Origin: an uncultured bacterium | GTDB lineage: Bacteria; Planctomycetota; UBA1135 | Length of the DNA stretch: 64,000 nucleotides | Direction: 5' to 3' | NCBI GenBank assembly: GCA_937919925.1 | Contig: CALFOT010000086.1 | Coordinates: forward strand, 1 to 64,000 | In this document: in pieces, positions 48,494-58,071 of the stretch | Layout: each line of letters begins with the position of its first letter | Numbering within the stretch: position 1 is the first letter of the stretch | The notes under the pieces: generated by a model | The model's database searches: none | What the model was told of the DNA's origin: nothing | Seen by the model: the letters and a program-made list of their open reading frames with translations, nothing else | Program-made: the position numbers and the translations under genes

Positions 48494-49860
48494 GAGAAAA
48501 ATCAGATTTCCCGTTTGGCGCACGCCGTGTGGTTTGGGAGCTGTTGCTGGCAGGCGGTGATTTCCCAACACGGCGCTTTTCTAGGGCAGTGGAAGACGCT
48601 GGTTTGGAGGCCCAAGATCGCGCATTTGCCCGCGAATTGTTGGCCGGGGTTTTACGCACGCAAGGAACACTCGATAAAATCATCGCAGCTTATTGCAGCA
48701 AAAGGGTAAAAGACCCGCTCCTTGCTACGGCATTGCGTATGGGCATTTATCAGTTGCTCTATATGGATCGAGTGCCATCGCACGCGGCAATTGATACTAC
48801 TTTACGCGCGGTTCGCCCTGAGGTACCAACGAAGATTAGTTTTTTGAATGGCGTTCTTCGTTCGGTTTCGCGTGGCTCGAATAAGGGTGAAGAAAATGAT
48901 TACCCGGCAGCTCACGCTCTGCCCTCGCCAGCTTGGCGTTTTAATTGCAAAGTATTTAGTAGTCCAGAAAAAGAACCGCTGCGATATTTAGCGGAGACTA
49001 GTTCGTATCCGAATTTTTTGACGAAGCGTTGGGTGGAAGGTGTTGGCGAGGCGGTTACGCGGGAACGCTTCGCGGTTTTGAATAAGCCCGCTGCGTTGTG
49101 GTTGCGGGTGAATACTTTGCGCGCAACGGTTGCGGAGGTTCGTGAAAAGTTAAGTGAATTTGGCATTCAACTTGCAGAACAACAAGCAGATCATCCGGAA
49201 GTTATGTTGCGCATCATCCCAGGTGAAAACCGCGCTCCGGTTCCAGCCTGGCCAGGCTTTGAAAACGGTGAGTGGGCGGTGCAGGATCTAACCTCTTATT
49301 GTTCGGCTGCCGTTGGAATGCCGAAAGCTGGCACGCGCATTTTAGATTTGTGTGCAGCACCAGGGGGCAAGAGTTTTGCAATCCTGGAAATGTGTGGTGG
49401 GGAGGTGGAAGTGGTCGCTTGCGACATTAACGCCAAGCGTGTGGAAAATATGCGCCTTGAAGCGCAGCGCCTTGGCCACAAAATAGAAATCCGCACCATT
49501 CAAGAAGACGGCAGCGATTTGCCTGAGGGCCCTTGGGATTTGGTTCTTTGTGATGTACCTTGTTCCAATACGGGCGTTTTGAATAAACGCTCGGAGGCGC
49601 GTTGGCGTTTTTCGAAAATCGAGCTGCATCGTCTTGTCACCATTCAGAACTTGTTGCGCAAAAAATTGCTTTTGCCAGGGTTAAGTGCTTCTACGCGGAT
49701 ACTATGGACCACTTGCTCTATGGAGCCAGAAGAAAACCTCGAGGCCGCGTCGCGCGTCGCCAAACATGGTCACCGTCAAGTCGTAGACAGTATCGTGTTC
49801 GAACCTACCCTTGAGCAGGCAGGTGGCTTTGCTGCCTTGCTCGCTCCTGAAACCAATTAA
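48490..49860 (+). CDS. rsmB: 16S rRNA m5C967 methyltransferase-like (NusB + RsmB fold)
   Basis: NusB-like N-terminus RAFARELLAGVLRTQGTLDKII; ILDLCAAPGGKSFAILEMC; LVLCDVPCSNTGVLNKRSEARWRF; LWTTCSMEPEEN. Confidence 0.92.
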   Translation: MREKSDFPFGARRVVWELLLAGGDFPTRRFSRAVEDAGLEAQDRAFARELLAGVLRTQGTLDKIIAAYCSKRVKDPLLATALRMGIYQLLYMDRVPSHAAIDTTLRAVRPEVPTKISFLNGVLRSVSRGSNKGEENDYPAAHALPSPAWRFNCKVFSSPEKEPLRYLAETSSYPNFLTKRWVEGVGEAVTRERFAVLNKPAALWLRVNTLRATVAEVREKLSEFGIQLAEQQADHPEVMLRIIPGENRAPVPAWPGFENGEWAVQDLTSYCSAAVGMPKAGTRILDLCAAPGGKSFAILEMCGGEVEVVACDINAKRVENMRLEAQRLGHKIEIRTIQEDGSDLPEGPWDLVLCDVPCSNTGVLNKRSEARWRFSKIELHRLVTIQNLLRKKLLLPGLSASTRILWTTCSMEPEENLEAASRVAKHGHRQVVDSIVFEPTLEQAGGFAALLAPETN

Positions 49861-49866
49861 TTTATT

Positions 49867-50418
49867 TTGTCTAAAGAAAAACCTATTGTTGTCAGTCGTC
49901 GCCGAAGACGGCCTTCAGGGCGCGGTAGTACGTGGCTTGGCCGCATTCTATTTCTACTTGGCGGAATCGTTGGGACCTTGTTTTACTTGGAGGTGCGCGA
50001 AGTTGGTTTTGAAGCGGCCGTGCATAATCTCCAGGCGTATGTTGTTGGTCAAAGAGAAGAGTCTATTTCCCTGCAGAAACCTCTTAGCGGTGGGCGGGTG
50101 GTTGAAGCAGTGGATGCAGATACGCGGCCAATTCATCAGCAGGACATCCGTTGGGAGGCCGCGATTGTCTTAGCCGAAGAAGGGGCAAAACAACGGACCG
50201 ATGCTCTATTTGAGCATTATGAAGGCGCAGGCGATCCCTTTCTTTTGCGAGAACAAAGTCGGCAAGCTTTCGATAAACTTAGTAAAGCGCTCCTCGACCT
50301 ACATGCAATGCGCGAAGAATACAGCCACAGTCCATCGTCGCGCATAGCGCTTGATTTTCAGATTGCGCGCTTTGAAAAAATTGTGGAAAGCATGAACGAG
50401 AAAAACCACCGACGTTAA
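49867..50418 (+). CDS. Hypothetical single-pass membrane protein
   Basis: TTG start; basic N-terminus RRRRRPSGR then [17 protein letters not shown]. Confidence 0.6.
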   Translation: MSKEKPIVVSRRRRRPSGRGSTWLGRILFLLGGIVGTLFYLEVREVGFEAAVHNLQAYVVGQREESISLQKPLSGGRVVEAVDADTRPIHQQDIRWEAAIVLAEEGAKQRTDALFEHYEGAGDPFLLREQSRQAFDKLSKALLDLHAMREEYSHSPSSRIALDFQIARFEKIVESMNEKNHRR

Positions 50419-50420
50419 TT

Positions 50421-51257
50421 TTGATCAAACTCGGCTACAACTCCAACGGTTTCACCTCGCACCGCCTCGAGGACGCGGTGCCTTGGCTTGCTGAGTTGGG
50501 TTATCAAGCGCTTGCCCTCACGCCTGATGTCGGCCACCTTGATCCGGCCAACACGAGCGAGAAAGAAGTGCAGCGCTTCGGCGAGTTATGTAAGCGTCAC
50601 GGCTTGAGTGTGGTGGTCGAAACTGGCGCTCGTTTTGTTCTCAATCCGCGCCGCAAACATAGACCGAATTTGCTGGAGGTGGATGAATCCCACCGTCAAC
50701 GTCTGGATTTTTTACACCGCATGGTGGACTGGTGTGGTTTGCTTGGTTCCAAGGTGTTGTCGTTTTGGTCGGGAGTGCTGCCAGAAGGTCAATCTGACGA
50801 AGGCGCACACACCCGTTTTTGCACCGCGATGCAAGAGCTTGCCGTGCATGCGGAACCTATGGGCATTCGCCTGGGCGTGGAGCCTGAACCGGGCCATTGG
50901 TTGGCCAACTTGAGCGATTGGCAACGCCTGCGCCAAGATCTACCAGCCGAACTCGGGCTTACTCTAGATGTGGGGCACTTGCTGGTGAACGATAGTTACA
51001 CCCTTGAGGAAGCGCTAAAAGAGTTTGGGGCGGATGTCGTTAATTTACAATTCGACGACATGCGTTTTGGAGAGCATTTTCACCTTGCTCCTGGCGAAGG
51101 AGACGTCGATTGGTTGGCATTAGCCGCTGCAGTTGGCGCTAGCAGGCTAGAAGTCCCAGCGTGTTTTGAACTGAGCCGAGACTCCCATCGTTTCCATGAG
51201 TTGGCCCCGCGCTGCAGTGAAATGTGGCGAGCTCTGGAAGAGCGATTACGCTTATGA
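50421..51257 (+). CDS. Sugar phosphate isomerase/epimerase (AP endonuclease-2 TIM barrel)
   Basis: [35 protein letters not shown]...[16 protein letters not shown]...[12 protein letters not shown]. Confidence 0.8.
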   Translation: MIKLGYNSNGFTSHRLEDAVPWLAELGYQALALTPDVGHLDPANTSEKEVQRFGELCKRHGLSVVVETGARFVLNPRRKHRPNLLEVDESHRQRLDFLHRMVDWCGLLGSKVLSFWSGVLPEGQSDEGAHTRFCTAMQELAVHAEPMGIRLGVEPEPGHWLANLSDWQRLRQDLPAELGLTLDVGHLLVNDSYTLEEALKEFGADVVNLQFDDMRFGEHFHLAPGEGDVDWLALAAAVGASRLEVPACFELSRDSHRFHELAPRCSEMWRALEERLRL

Positions 51258-52849
51258 GTGATGTCGATTCGGTTGTTGCGAGAGTGGCGGGGCAAGCACG
51301 CACTTGGAATGCGCTGGATTCCTCGCAGCGCGCCGGTATCTTGCAAAGTTGTCGCAAAGGTGTTTTTCAAATTGCTGAAGAATGGGCGCAACAAAGTTGT
51401 ATCGCCAAAGGCATTTCCATAGATGCTCCGGCCGCAGGTGAGGAATGGTTTACCGGACCAGCAATTACTTTGCGCCACTTGCGTCTTTATCGCGATACTT
51501 TGTTGCGTGGCGGCAGCGTTCCCAAAGCGTTGCTGAAACCATATTCTAGCGAGGCCAACTATTCCCGCTGCGGTTGGTCAGCACAAGTGTTTCCACAAGA
51601 GAAATGGGACTTCGCGTTGTTCCCTGGAACGACGGCCGAAGTGCGGGGCGCGGCGGGAAGCGAACCAACTTGCTCAACGCGCGAGTCAAGTGGATGCGCC
51701 GCAGTTTTGGGCGCGGGCAATATCAGCTCCATTCCGCCATTGGATTTTCTCTATCAACTGTTAAAAGAAAACCGCGTTGTGGTGGTGAAGCTGAATCCTG
51801 TCAACGCCTATTTACGACCGCTCTTTGAAAGAGCATTTATGCCCTTAGTGGCGGCGGGTTTTCTTGGTTTTGTGGATGGTGGCGCCGAGGTTGGTGCCGA
51901 ATTGGTGGCGCATGAGCAAATCGATGCAGTGCATATCACCGGCAGTGAACATAGCTTTCGAGCCGTAGTTTCGAGCCCCGCTGTGCGCAAAAAAATCATC
52001 ACCGCTGAACTCGGTTCCGTCACTCCCGTTTTGGTGGTACCAGGCGCATGGTCGAGGAGAATGGTTGTTTATCAGGCCGGACAAATTGCCGGAATATTGG
52101 CTGTCAATGGCGGCTTCAATTGCAACACGCCGAAGGTCCTTCTCACCTCCAGCACCTGGCCGCAGCGAACACTATTTCTAAGCGAGTTACGCAAGGCCTT
52201 CGCTGCGATGCCGCCGCGCAAAGCGTGGTATCCTGGAGCCGAGGAGCGCTGGACGAAGTTTATTCGTGAGTATGGGGGTGAAGTTCCGCCGCGTCGCTCC
52301 GGTGAATTGCCTCTTACTTTGTTGACCGGGGTTTCGCCTGACGCTTCCGAGCTAGCTTTAGCACAAGAAGCTTTTTGTCCGATTCTTGCAGAATGCGCAC
52401 TCGACGCCGCTGGCGAGGAGTTGTTTTTGCAGCGCGCAGTTGATTTCGCAAATGAAAAAATTGCCGGCACCTTGTCGTGCAATATTCTTGCCGCCCCGGC
52501 CACTCCCCGCCAGGCACTTGAAACGGCGATCGATCGCCTCAATTATGGCACGGTGGGAATCAATACGTGGGCAGGCCTTGGTTTTGCGCTCGGGCCAACG
52601 CCATGGGGCGGCTTTCCAGGACACACACTAGATGCGCCTGGATCCGGAATTGGTGTGGTTCACAACACGTACTTTTTTGATCACGCAATCAAATCCGTAA
52701 TTCGCTCCAAATTCAAAGCGCCACGCAAAACAATCTGGACACCGGGCTTCAAGCACTTGCTCAGCCTAGGGAAAAATCTTGTCGATTATGAATACGAACC
52801 TAGCTTCGGCAAGCTGCTGAAGTTGGTGCCTGCCGCATACCTGAGTTAA
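51254..52849 (+). CDS. Aldehyde dehydrogenase family protein (atypical)
   Basis: [64 protein letters not shown] (candidate catalytic Cys). Confidence 0.75.
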   Translation: MSDVDSVVARVAGQARTWNALDSSQRAGILQSCRKGVFQIAEEWAQQSCIAKGISIDAPAAGEEWFTGPAITLRHLRLYRDTLLRGGSVPKALLKPYSSEANYSRCGWSAQVFPQEKWDFALFPGTTAEVRGAAGSEPTCSTRESSGCAAVLGAGNISSIPPLDFLYQLLKENRVVVVKLNPVNAYLRPLFERAFMPLVAAGFLGFVDGGAEVGAELVAHEQIDAVHITGSEHSFRAVVSSPAVRKKIITAELGSVTPVLVVPGAWSRRMVVYQAGQIAGILAVNGGFNCNTPKVLLTSSTWPQRTLFLSELRKAFAAMPPRKAWYPGAEERWTKFIREYGGEVPPRRSGELPLTLLTGVSPDASELALAQEAFCPILAECALDAAGEELFLQRAVDFANEKIAGTLSCNILAAPATPRQALETAIDRLNYGTVGINTWAGLGFALGPTPWGGFPGHTLDAPGSGIGVVHNTYFFDHAIKSVIRSKFKAPRKTIWTPGFKHLLSLGKNLVDYEYEPSFGKLLKLVPAAYLS

Positions 52850-52944
52850 GGAAGCCCAGATTTTTTCGTACGGCGGCCCAGCGGCCGGAATCCCAGGCTC
52901 CGCGTTGCTTCAACCTTCCCGAAACAATCAGAGTTTGCCTAATT

Positions 52945-53688
52945 TCAGTTCCAGAGCTGGCCGCCGTCGACCCGAATTACCTGTCCGGTGATTTGGCGGG
53001 CACCATCGCTAACCAGAAAATCAACCGTGGCGGCAATATCTTCGGGCACGCCAAGCGCGCCAGTGATGGTTTCTTCGCGTGCAGCATCGCGGAACTCAGC
53101 AGGAACTGCGAGGGTCATTGGGGTATCAATCCAGCCCGGTTCAATCACGTTTGCAGTGACTCCTTTGCGACCCATTTCCTTGGCAACGCTGCGTGCAAGA
53201 CCAATCAACCCAGCCTTACTTGCGGCGTAGGTGGTTTGGCCAAATTTGCCGCGCGATCCATTGATAGAGCCCAGAAAAATAATGCGGCCCCAACCGCAAT
53301 CACGCATTACGGATGCAGCAGCTTTGGTGAACAACCAGGCGCCGCGCAGATTCACGCCAATCACGGCGTCGAAATCAGCCGTGTCTTGTTTCCAGATCGC
53401 ACGGTCGCGGGTGATTCCTGCACAATGGACCAAAATTTGCGGGCGGACTTTGGCACATAAGTCGTTGACCGATTGTTCATCCGCACAGTTTGACTCCAGG
53501 CCGGATGCCTGAAATCCAGCATGCGTGAGTTCCTCAACCAGCGCCGCGGCTTCCGCTTGCTGGCCTATGTGAGTAAACACCACCTTGTGCCCCGCGGCTG
53601 CCAACGAACGCACGATTGCGGCACCGATTCCACCACTGCCACCAGTGACTAAAGCTGATACCGCGCGGACGTTCATCGATTCTTCCAT
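52945..53688 (-). CDS. Short-chain dehydrogenase/reductase (FabG-like)
   Basis: ALVTGGSGGIGAAIVRSLAAAGHKVV...GRIIFLGSINGSRGKFGQTTYAASKAGLIGLARSVAKEMGRKG... Confidence 0.9.
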   Translation of the reverse strand: MEESMNVRAVSALVTGGSGGIGAAIVRSLAAAGHKVVFTHIGQQAEAAALVEELTHAGFQASGLESNCADEQSVNDLCAKVRPQILVHCAGITRDRAIWKQDTADFDAVIGVNLRGAWLFTKAAASVMRDCGWGRIIFLGSINGSRGKFGQTTYAASKAGLIGLARSVAKEMGRKGVTANVIEPGWIDTPMTLAVPAEFRDAAREETITGALGVPEDIAATVDFLVSDGARQITGQVIRVDGGQLWN

Positions 53689-54455
53689 TCGGGCCGACGC
53701 TTCTCAAGGAAACTTTGCAGGCCTTCGACCGCATCTTCAGTGCTCATGAGGTCTTGAAGGTATTGTTTTTCAAGCTCCACTAGAGTTTCGCCCAAAGCTT
53801 TGCGCCATGGATGACGCGTGGCGCGGCGAGTTTGGCGGAGGGCTTCCGCAGACAAGTTGCTCAGATGATCGGTAATCCAAGCCTCCACTGCTTGATCAAG
53901 CTGGCCGGACGGGGCTTCGATATCTGCGATGCCAAGGCGAAAGGCTTCCGACCCAGTGATGATGCGTCCGGTCATTAACATGCCAGCGCTGCGCCCAGCC
54001 GTTGCGCGCAGCGGTAGGAGCGCGGCGCCTGCTGGCGGAAATACACCCAGCATGACTTCCGGGCAGCCAAGTTGTGCTGCAGGATCTACGGCGATCAAAT
54101 CGCAAACCATTGCAAGTTCAAAACCACCACCTAGGCAACGGCCGCGAACGGCGGCAATCACCGGCGGCAAATCTTCAGCATTAAAAGCGCGCAGTGCAGC
54201 GTGAAACTCGGGAATCATTTTTTCAAATTCGCCGGGTACATGCTCGGGAACACTTGCGCCATAGCTGAAGTGATTGCCTTCGCCGCGCACGATAATGCAC
54301 TTCAGGCTTTTGTCTGCGGCGCACTCGCGCAAGGCCGCTACGATTCCATTCATCGTGGCGCGGTCAACAATGTTGGCCGGCATGGGTCCAAATTCAATCA
54401 CTGCAGCTTGGCCATCCAAAATGCGGGTGCAGCTGACCTCGGCGACAGTCTTCAT
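53673..54455 (-). CDS. dch: Cyclohexa-1,5-diene-1-carbonyl-CoA hydratase-like (crotonase family)
   Basis: Crotonase fold with NHFSYGASVPEHVPGEFEKMI and RGRCLGGGFELAMVCDLIA; overlaps oah by 4 bp. Confidence 0.8.
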   Translation of the reverse strand: MKTVAEVSCTRILDGQAAVIEFGPMPANIVDRATMNGIVAALRECAADKSLKCIIVRGEGNHFSYGASVPEHVPGEFEKMIPEFHAALRAFNAEDLPPVIAAVRGRCLGGGFELAMVCDLIAVDPAAQLGCPEVMLGVFPPAGAALLPLRATAGRSAGMLMTGRIITGSEAFRLGIADIEAPSGQLDQAVEAWITDHLSNLSAEALRQTRRATRHPWRKALGETLVELEKQYLQDLMSTEDAVEGLQSFLEKRRPEWKNR

Positions 54456-55594
54456 GATTGATCCCCACCCAAGGCGTGTGCATCTGTGGCGTAAGGCGCG
54501 AAGGTCTTCACAAATTCATCATTCCAGCGCGCACCATTCGCTAGCCCACGACGCATCTCAATGAAATCCGCCTGACGTTCTTCGCGTGGCGCAAAGTTGA
54601 AGGTGCGGAAGCCGGCGCGGCCTTCGGTCATCATATTTAATGCCAACCATGCGCGGTTACTTTCCTTATTCGCATCCCAGTGGGCGAGCTTGTGCTTACG
54701 CAGATTCTCTAAGGTGTAAGTCGTGCAATCAGGCATGGTGTTTGCCAACTTCCATGCCAGTAATTCGGTTTCTTGATCGAGCAAAGTAAAATCAATTTCA
54801 CATTCCGCCATCAATTCCTTTGCGGCTTTCAAATCACTTCCAACTTTCGCCATTCCCCACATGGGGCGGCCCCAAGAATCAAACCAAGCTTCGGTGTAAG
54901 CCATCGGGTTTGGCAAATATTCGCCATCCTTTTTCATCACTGGAGCGATGCCATTGATCAAGCCGTAGCCCAAGGCCTGATGCGCAGTCCAGGTTTCGCA
55001 CAAAGTGCAAGACTCCACCGCCTTCGCCCAGCCGACAAAGAGTGGCAGGAAATCAGTCGAGCCGCCAACCGGAGCCGAGCCATGTTTCGGACCCGCCTGC
55101 CCAAAGCGCGCAGTATCGGCGGCAACGGTGAAATCACAGGCCATGCCGATTTCCTGCCCGCCACCAATGCGCATGCCATTCACGCGGTTAATCACAGGCT
55201 TGTCACAAGCCATCAACGCCGAGACCATGTCATTAAACAGGCGCATGTAACGACGATACTCATCAGGCCGGCCGGAATACTTCTCTGCATAATCCTTGGT
55301 GTTGCCTCCAGTACAGAAAGCCTTATCGCCCACCGCAGTAAAGATGACGCACTGCACCGAAGGCTCATTGGATGCCTGCCGCAACGCCAGAATAATTTCC
55401 TTCACGGCAGTTGTGGTGTAGGAGTTGTACTGCTTTGGATTGTTCAATGAAATCCAGGCATTAAATAAGCCCTCTACAACTGATCCATCTGCGTTTCGTA
55501 ACGGGCGCAGTTGGTAAAGAACTTCCGTATAGGCATATTTCGGATTGAGCTCGTGGTTAACAAAAGAGGCGGCGGTGTCGGTGGAAGTGGTCAT
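54452..55594 (-). CDS. oah: 6-oxocyclohex-1-ene-1-carbonyl-CoA hydrolase (Oah/BamA)
   Basis: 380 aa; ISLNNPKQYNSYTTTAVKEIILALRQASNEPSVQCVIFTAVGDKAFCTGGNTKDYAEKYSGRPDEYRRYMRLFNDMVSAL...FGQAGPKHGSAPVGGSTDFLPLFVGW: Oah/BamA signature regions. Confidence 0.9.
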   Translation of the reverse strand: MTTSTDTAASFVNHELNPKYAYTEVLYQLRPLRNADGSVVEGLFNAWISLNNPKQYNSYTTTAVKEIILALRQASNEPSVQCVIFTAVGDKAFCTGGNTKDYAEKYSGRPDEYRRYMRLFNDMVSALMACDKPVINRVNGMRIGGGQEIGMACDFTVAADTARFGQAGPKHGSAPVGGSTDFLPLFVGWAKAVESCTLCETWTAHQALGYGLINGIAPVMKKDGEYLPNPMAYTEAWFDSWGRPMWGMAKVGSDLKAAKELMAECEIDFTLLDQETELLAWKLANTMPDCTTYTLENLRKHKLAHWDANKESNRAWLALNMMTEGRAGFRTFNFAPREERQADFIEMRRGLANGARWNDEFVKTFAPYATDAHALGGDQS

Positions 55595-56652
55595 GGAATC
55601 AGGACAGGGCGTTCAGGGATTTTGTGAGCTTGTGCAGCATCGAGTACGGCGTTGATTTCCGACATTGGAAAGTGGCGCACAAATGGCTTGACCTTGACTT
55701 TGCCTTCGCGAATCAAATCAAGCGCGGGTTTATAGAGTTGCGGGCGGCAACCCCAGTTGCCAAACGCAGTGGCGTCGAAAGCCATCAGGTTCGACAAACG
55801 TACTGGTACGCGGTCTAGGCAAAAACCAACGATGCCGACCACGCCGGAGAATGTCATCAGCGCCCACGCCAATTCTTGGCCCTGTGGGGTGCCGCTCATC
55901 TCCAAGACTTTGGTACCAAAGCTTGGCAAGCCAGCTTCTTTGCAGGCAAGCTTTACGGCTTTGCGCGCATCTTTGATGTCCAGGCCGCGCGTATTGACGA
56001 TGCCGTCGGCGCCATACTCGGCCGCGCGACGAAGTTTTTCATCATCAATATCAATCGCAACTACCCGAGCGCCAAAAGCTTTTGCAATTTGCACGCCAAA
56101 GCTGCCGATGCCACCGGCACCGATCAACACGACGCCATCGCCAGGCTGCACATCTGCGCGTACCATCGCTTGGTATGGTGTGGTGACGGCGTCAGCAAGC
56201 ACGGCGACATCCGCTAACTCAATACCCTCTGGCAAATCGCCGGCATCCACCAACCACTGCGCTGGCACCACAATGTGGGAAGCAAAGCCGCCGTGAAAAT
56301 CATTGCCGGGCATTTTTTGATTGCGGCATGAAGTTTCTTTGCCAGCGCTACACAGCTCGCAAGCGCCGCACGGAAGCACCGCAGGAATGACTACATCCTT
56401 GCCCGCCCACTGGGTGGAATCCCTACCTACAGTTTCCACAGTGCCAGCAATTTCATGGCCGAGGGCAACGGGAAGTTCATGATTGGTACGCACGCCACCA
56501 AACAAAAAACCCAAATCGGTATGGCACAAGCCACAACCAACCACGCGCACAATCACTTCATCGGGTGCAGGCGTTGGCAGCTCAAACTCCGAGCGCTCAA
56601 GTGGAGCGCCCGGGGCAGTCATGAGCCAACGGAAAGTAGATGGAGTAGTCAT
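55591..56652 (-). CDS. had: 6-hydroxycyclohex-1-ene-1-carbonyl-CoA dehydrogenase (zinc MDR family)
   Basis: VVGCGLCHTDLGFLFGGVRTNHELPVALGHEIAGTVETVG...VIPAVLPCGACELCSAGKETSCRNQKMPGNDFHGGFASHIVVPA; position next to oah. Confidence 0.88.
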   Translation of the reverse strand: MTTPSTFRWLMTAPGAPLERSEFELPTPAPDEVIVRVVGCGLCHTDLGFLFGGVRTNHELPVALGHEIAGTVETVGRDSTQWAGKDVVIPAVLPCGACELCSAGKETSCRNQKMPGNDFHGGFASHIVVPAQWLVDAGDLPEGIELADVAVLADAVTTPYQAMVRADVQPGDGVVLIGAGGIGSFGVQIAKAFGARVVAIDIDDEKLRRAAEYGADGIVNTRGLDIKDARKAVKLACKEAGLPSFGTKVLEMSGTPQGQELAWALMTFSGVVGIVGFCLDRVPVRLSNLMAFDATAFGNWGCRPQLYKPALDLIREGKVKVKPFVRHFPMSEINAVLDAAQAHKIPERPVLIP

Positions 56653-56673
56653 CAGCTCAATAGGGCAGAAGTT

Positions 56674-57873
56674 TTAACGGTAGGCGGGAATGCCTGTGAC
56701 CGTGTGGCCAATCACTAAAGAGTGCACTTCATGGGTGCCTTCGTAAGTCAGGACCGACTCCAGGTTGCACTGGTGACGGCCGGTCTGATACTCTAAAGTC
56801 ACACCGTTTGCGCCAAGCATCGTGCGGCATTCGCGTGCGATCTTGAGGGCGATTTCGACGTTGTTGCGCTTCGCAATCGATACTTGGTGGGGTTGAAGTT
56901 TGCCAGCATCTTTCAAGCGGCCCAAGCGTTCTACGAGCAGCTGCGCCTTGGTGATTTCAGTGGCCATCCAAGCGAATTTGTTTTGCGTGGTTTGGTAAGC
57001 GGCAAGAGGCTTATCAAAAATCTGACGCTCTAAGGTGTAGCGACGTGCTTCATCAAAGCAGGCTTGTGCAGCGCCAACCGCGCCCCATGCAATGCCGTAG
57101 CGCGCTTGCGTCAAGCACATCAAAGCACTACCTAAGCCGGTCACCCCAGGCATGCGGTTTGCTTCAGAAACCCGCACATCTTTGAGCACCAATTCGGAAG
57201 TCACGCTCGCGCGCAAAGACCACTTGTGCTTTTGTTCAGGGGCGGAAAATCCTTCACTATCCGTATCCACGATAAAGCCTTGCATATTGCCTTCTTCATC
57301 GCGGCACCAAACAATCGCCACGTGCGAGCCAGTGCCGTTGGTGATCCACATTTTCTGGCCGTTGAGGATCCAATCCTCTCCATCGCGTCGGCACTTCGAG
57401 CGCAGTCCGCCAGGATCGGAGCCAAAGTCTGGTTCCGTCAGGCCGAAGCAACCGATAATTTCGCCGCTGGCGAGGCGCGGCAAATACTTCATCTTTTGCT
57501 CTTCCGAGCCATAAGCTTCGATGGGATACATCACTAACGAAGACTGCACGCTTGCAAAGGAGCGAATGCCAGAATCGCAGCGCTCGAGTTCTTGGCAAAC
57601 CAAGCCATAGACGGTGGCAGACATGCCCGCGCCACCGTACTTTTCATCCACCACAATACCGAGCAAGCTTAACTCGCCAAGTTGGGGGATAATTTCTGTA
57701 GGGAAAGTGCCGTTTTCCCAGTGCGTTGCGATGCCCGGCATAATGCGTTCATCGACAAAGCTGCGCACCATGTCGCGCACCATAAGCTCCTCTTCACTGA
57801 AGAGGTCCTGGTAGTTGAAGAGGTCGAGCTCCTGAAAGCCCGCGGTGGTGTGAATCTTGTCTGCGACGGCCAT
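56674..57873 (-). CDS. gcdH: Glutaryl-CoA dehydrogenase-type acyl-CoA dehydrogenase
   Basis: ELERCDSGIRSFASVQSSLVMYPIEAYGSEEQKMKYLP...CFGLTEPDFGSDPGGL...GIAWGAVGAAQACFDEARRYTLERQIFDKPLAAYQTTQNKFAWM...LTYEGTHEVHSLVIG. Confidence 0.85.
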   Translation of the reverse strand: MAVADKIHTTAGFQELDLFNYQDLFSEEELMVRDMVRSFVDERIMPGIATHWENGTFPTEIIPQLGELSLLGIVVDEKYGGAGMSATVYGLVCQELERCDSGIRSFASVQSSLVMYPIEAYGSEEQKMKYLPRLASGEIIGCFGLTEPDFGSDPGGLRSKCRRDGEDWILNGQKMWITNGTGSHVAIVWCRDEEGNMQGFIVDTDSEGFSAPEQKHKWSLRASVTSELVLKDVRVSEANRMPGVTGLGSALMCLTQARYGIAWGAVGAAQACFDEARRYTLERQIFDKPLAAYQTTQNKFAWMATEITKAQLLVERLGRLKDAGKLQPHQVSIAKRNNVEIALKIARECRTMLGANGVTLEYQTGRHQCNLESVLTYEGTHEVHSLVIGHTVTGIPAYR

Positions 57874-58071
57874 GGCCTTGCTTGATGGGTTGCTGAGAGG
57901 AGTGAGGCTCGGATTAAGCCCGCCAGAACAGAACGCTCAGCAATTCAGGCGCCGCGGATGGGCACCGGCGCGCGGCGGCGTTCAGCGGCCCCATGATAGT
58001 CGTGCGAAAACGATTGCGGCAGCCCAGAAAAGGGTCTGAAGCGCCACAAAACAGCTGCTATTGTGACGATT

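Noticed and set aside
54773-55450. 225-aa plus-strand ORF
   Set aside because: Antisense to oah with clear BamA motifs.
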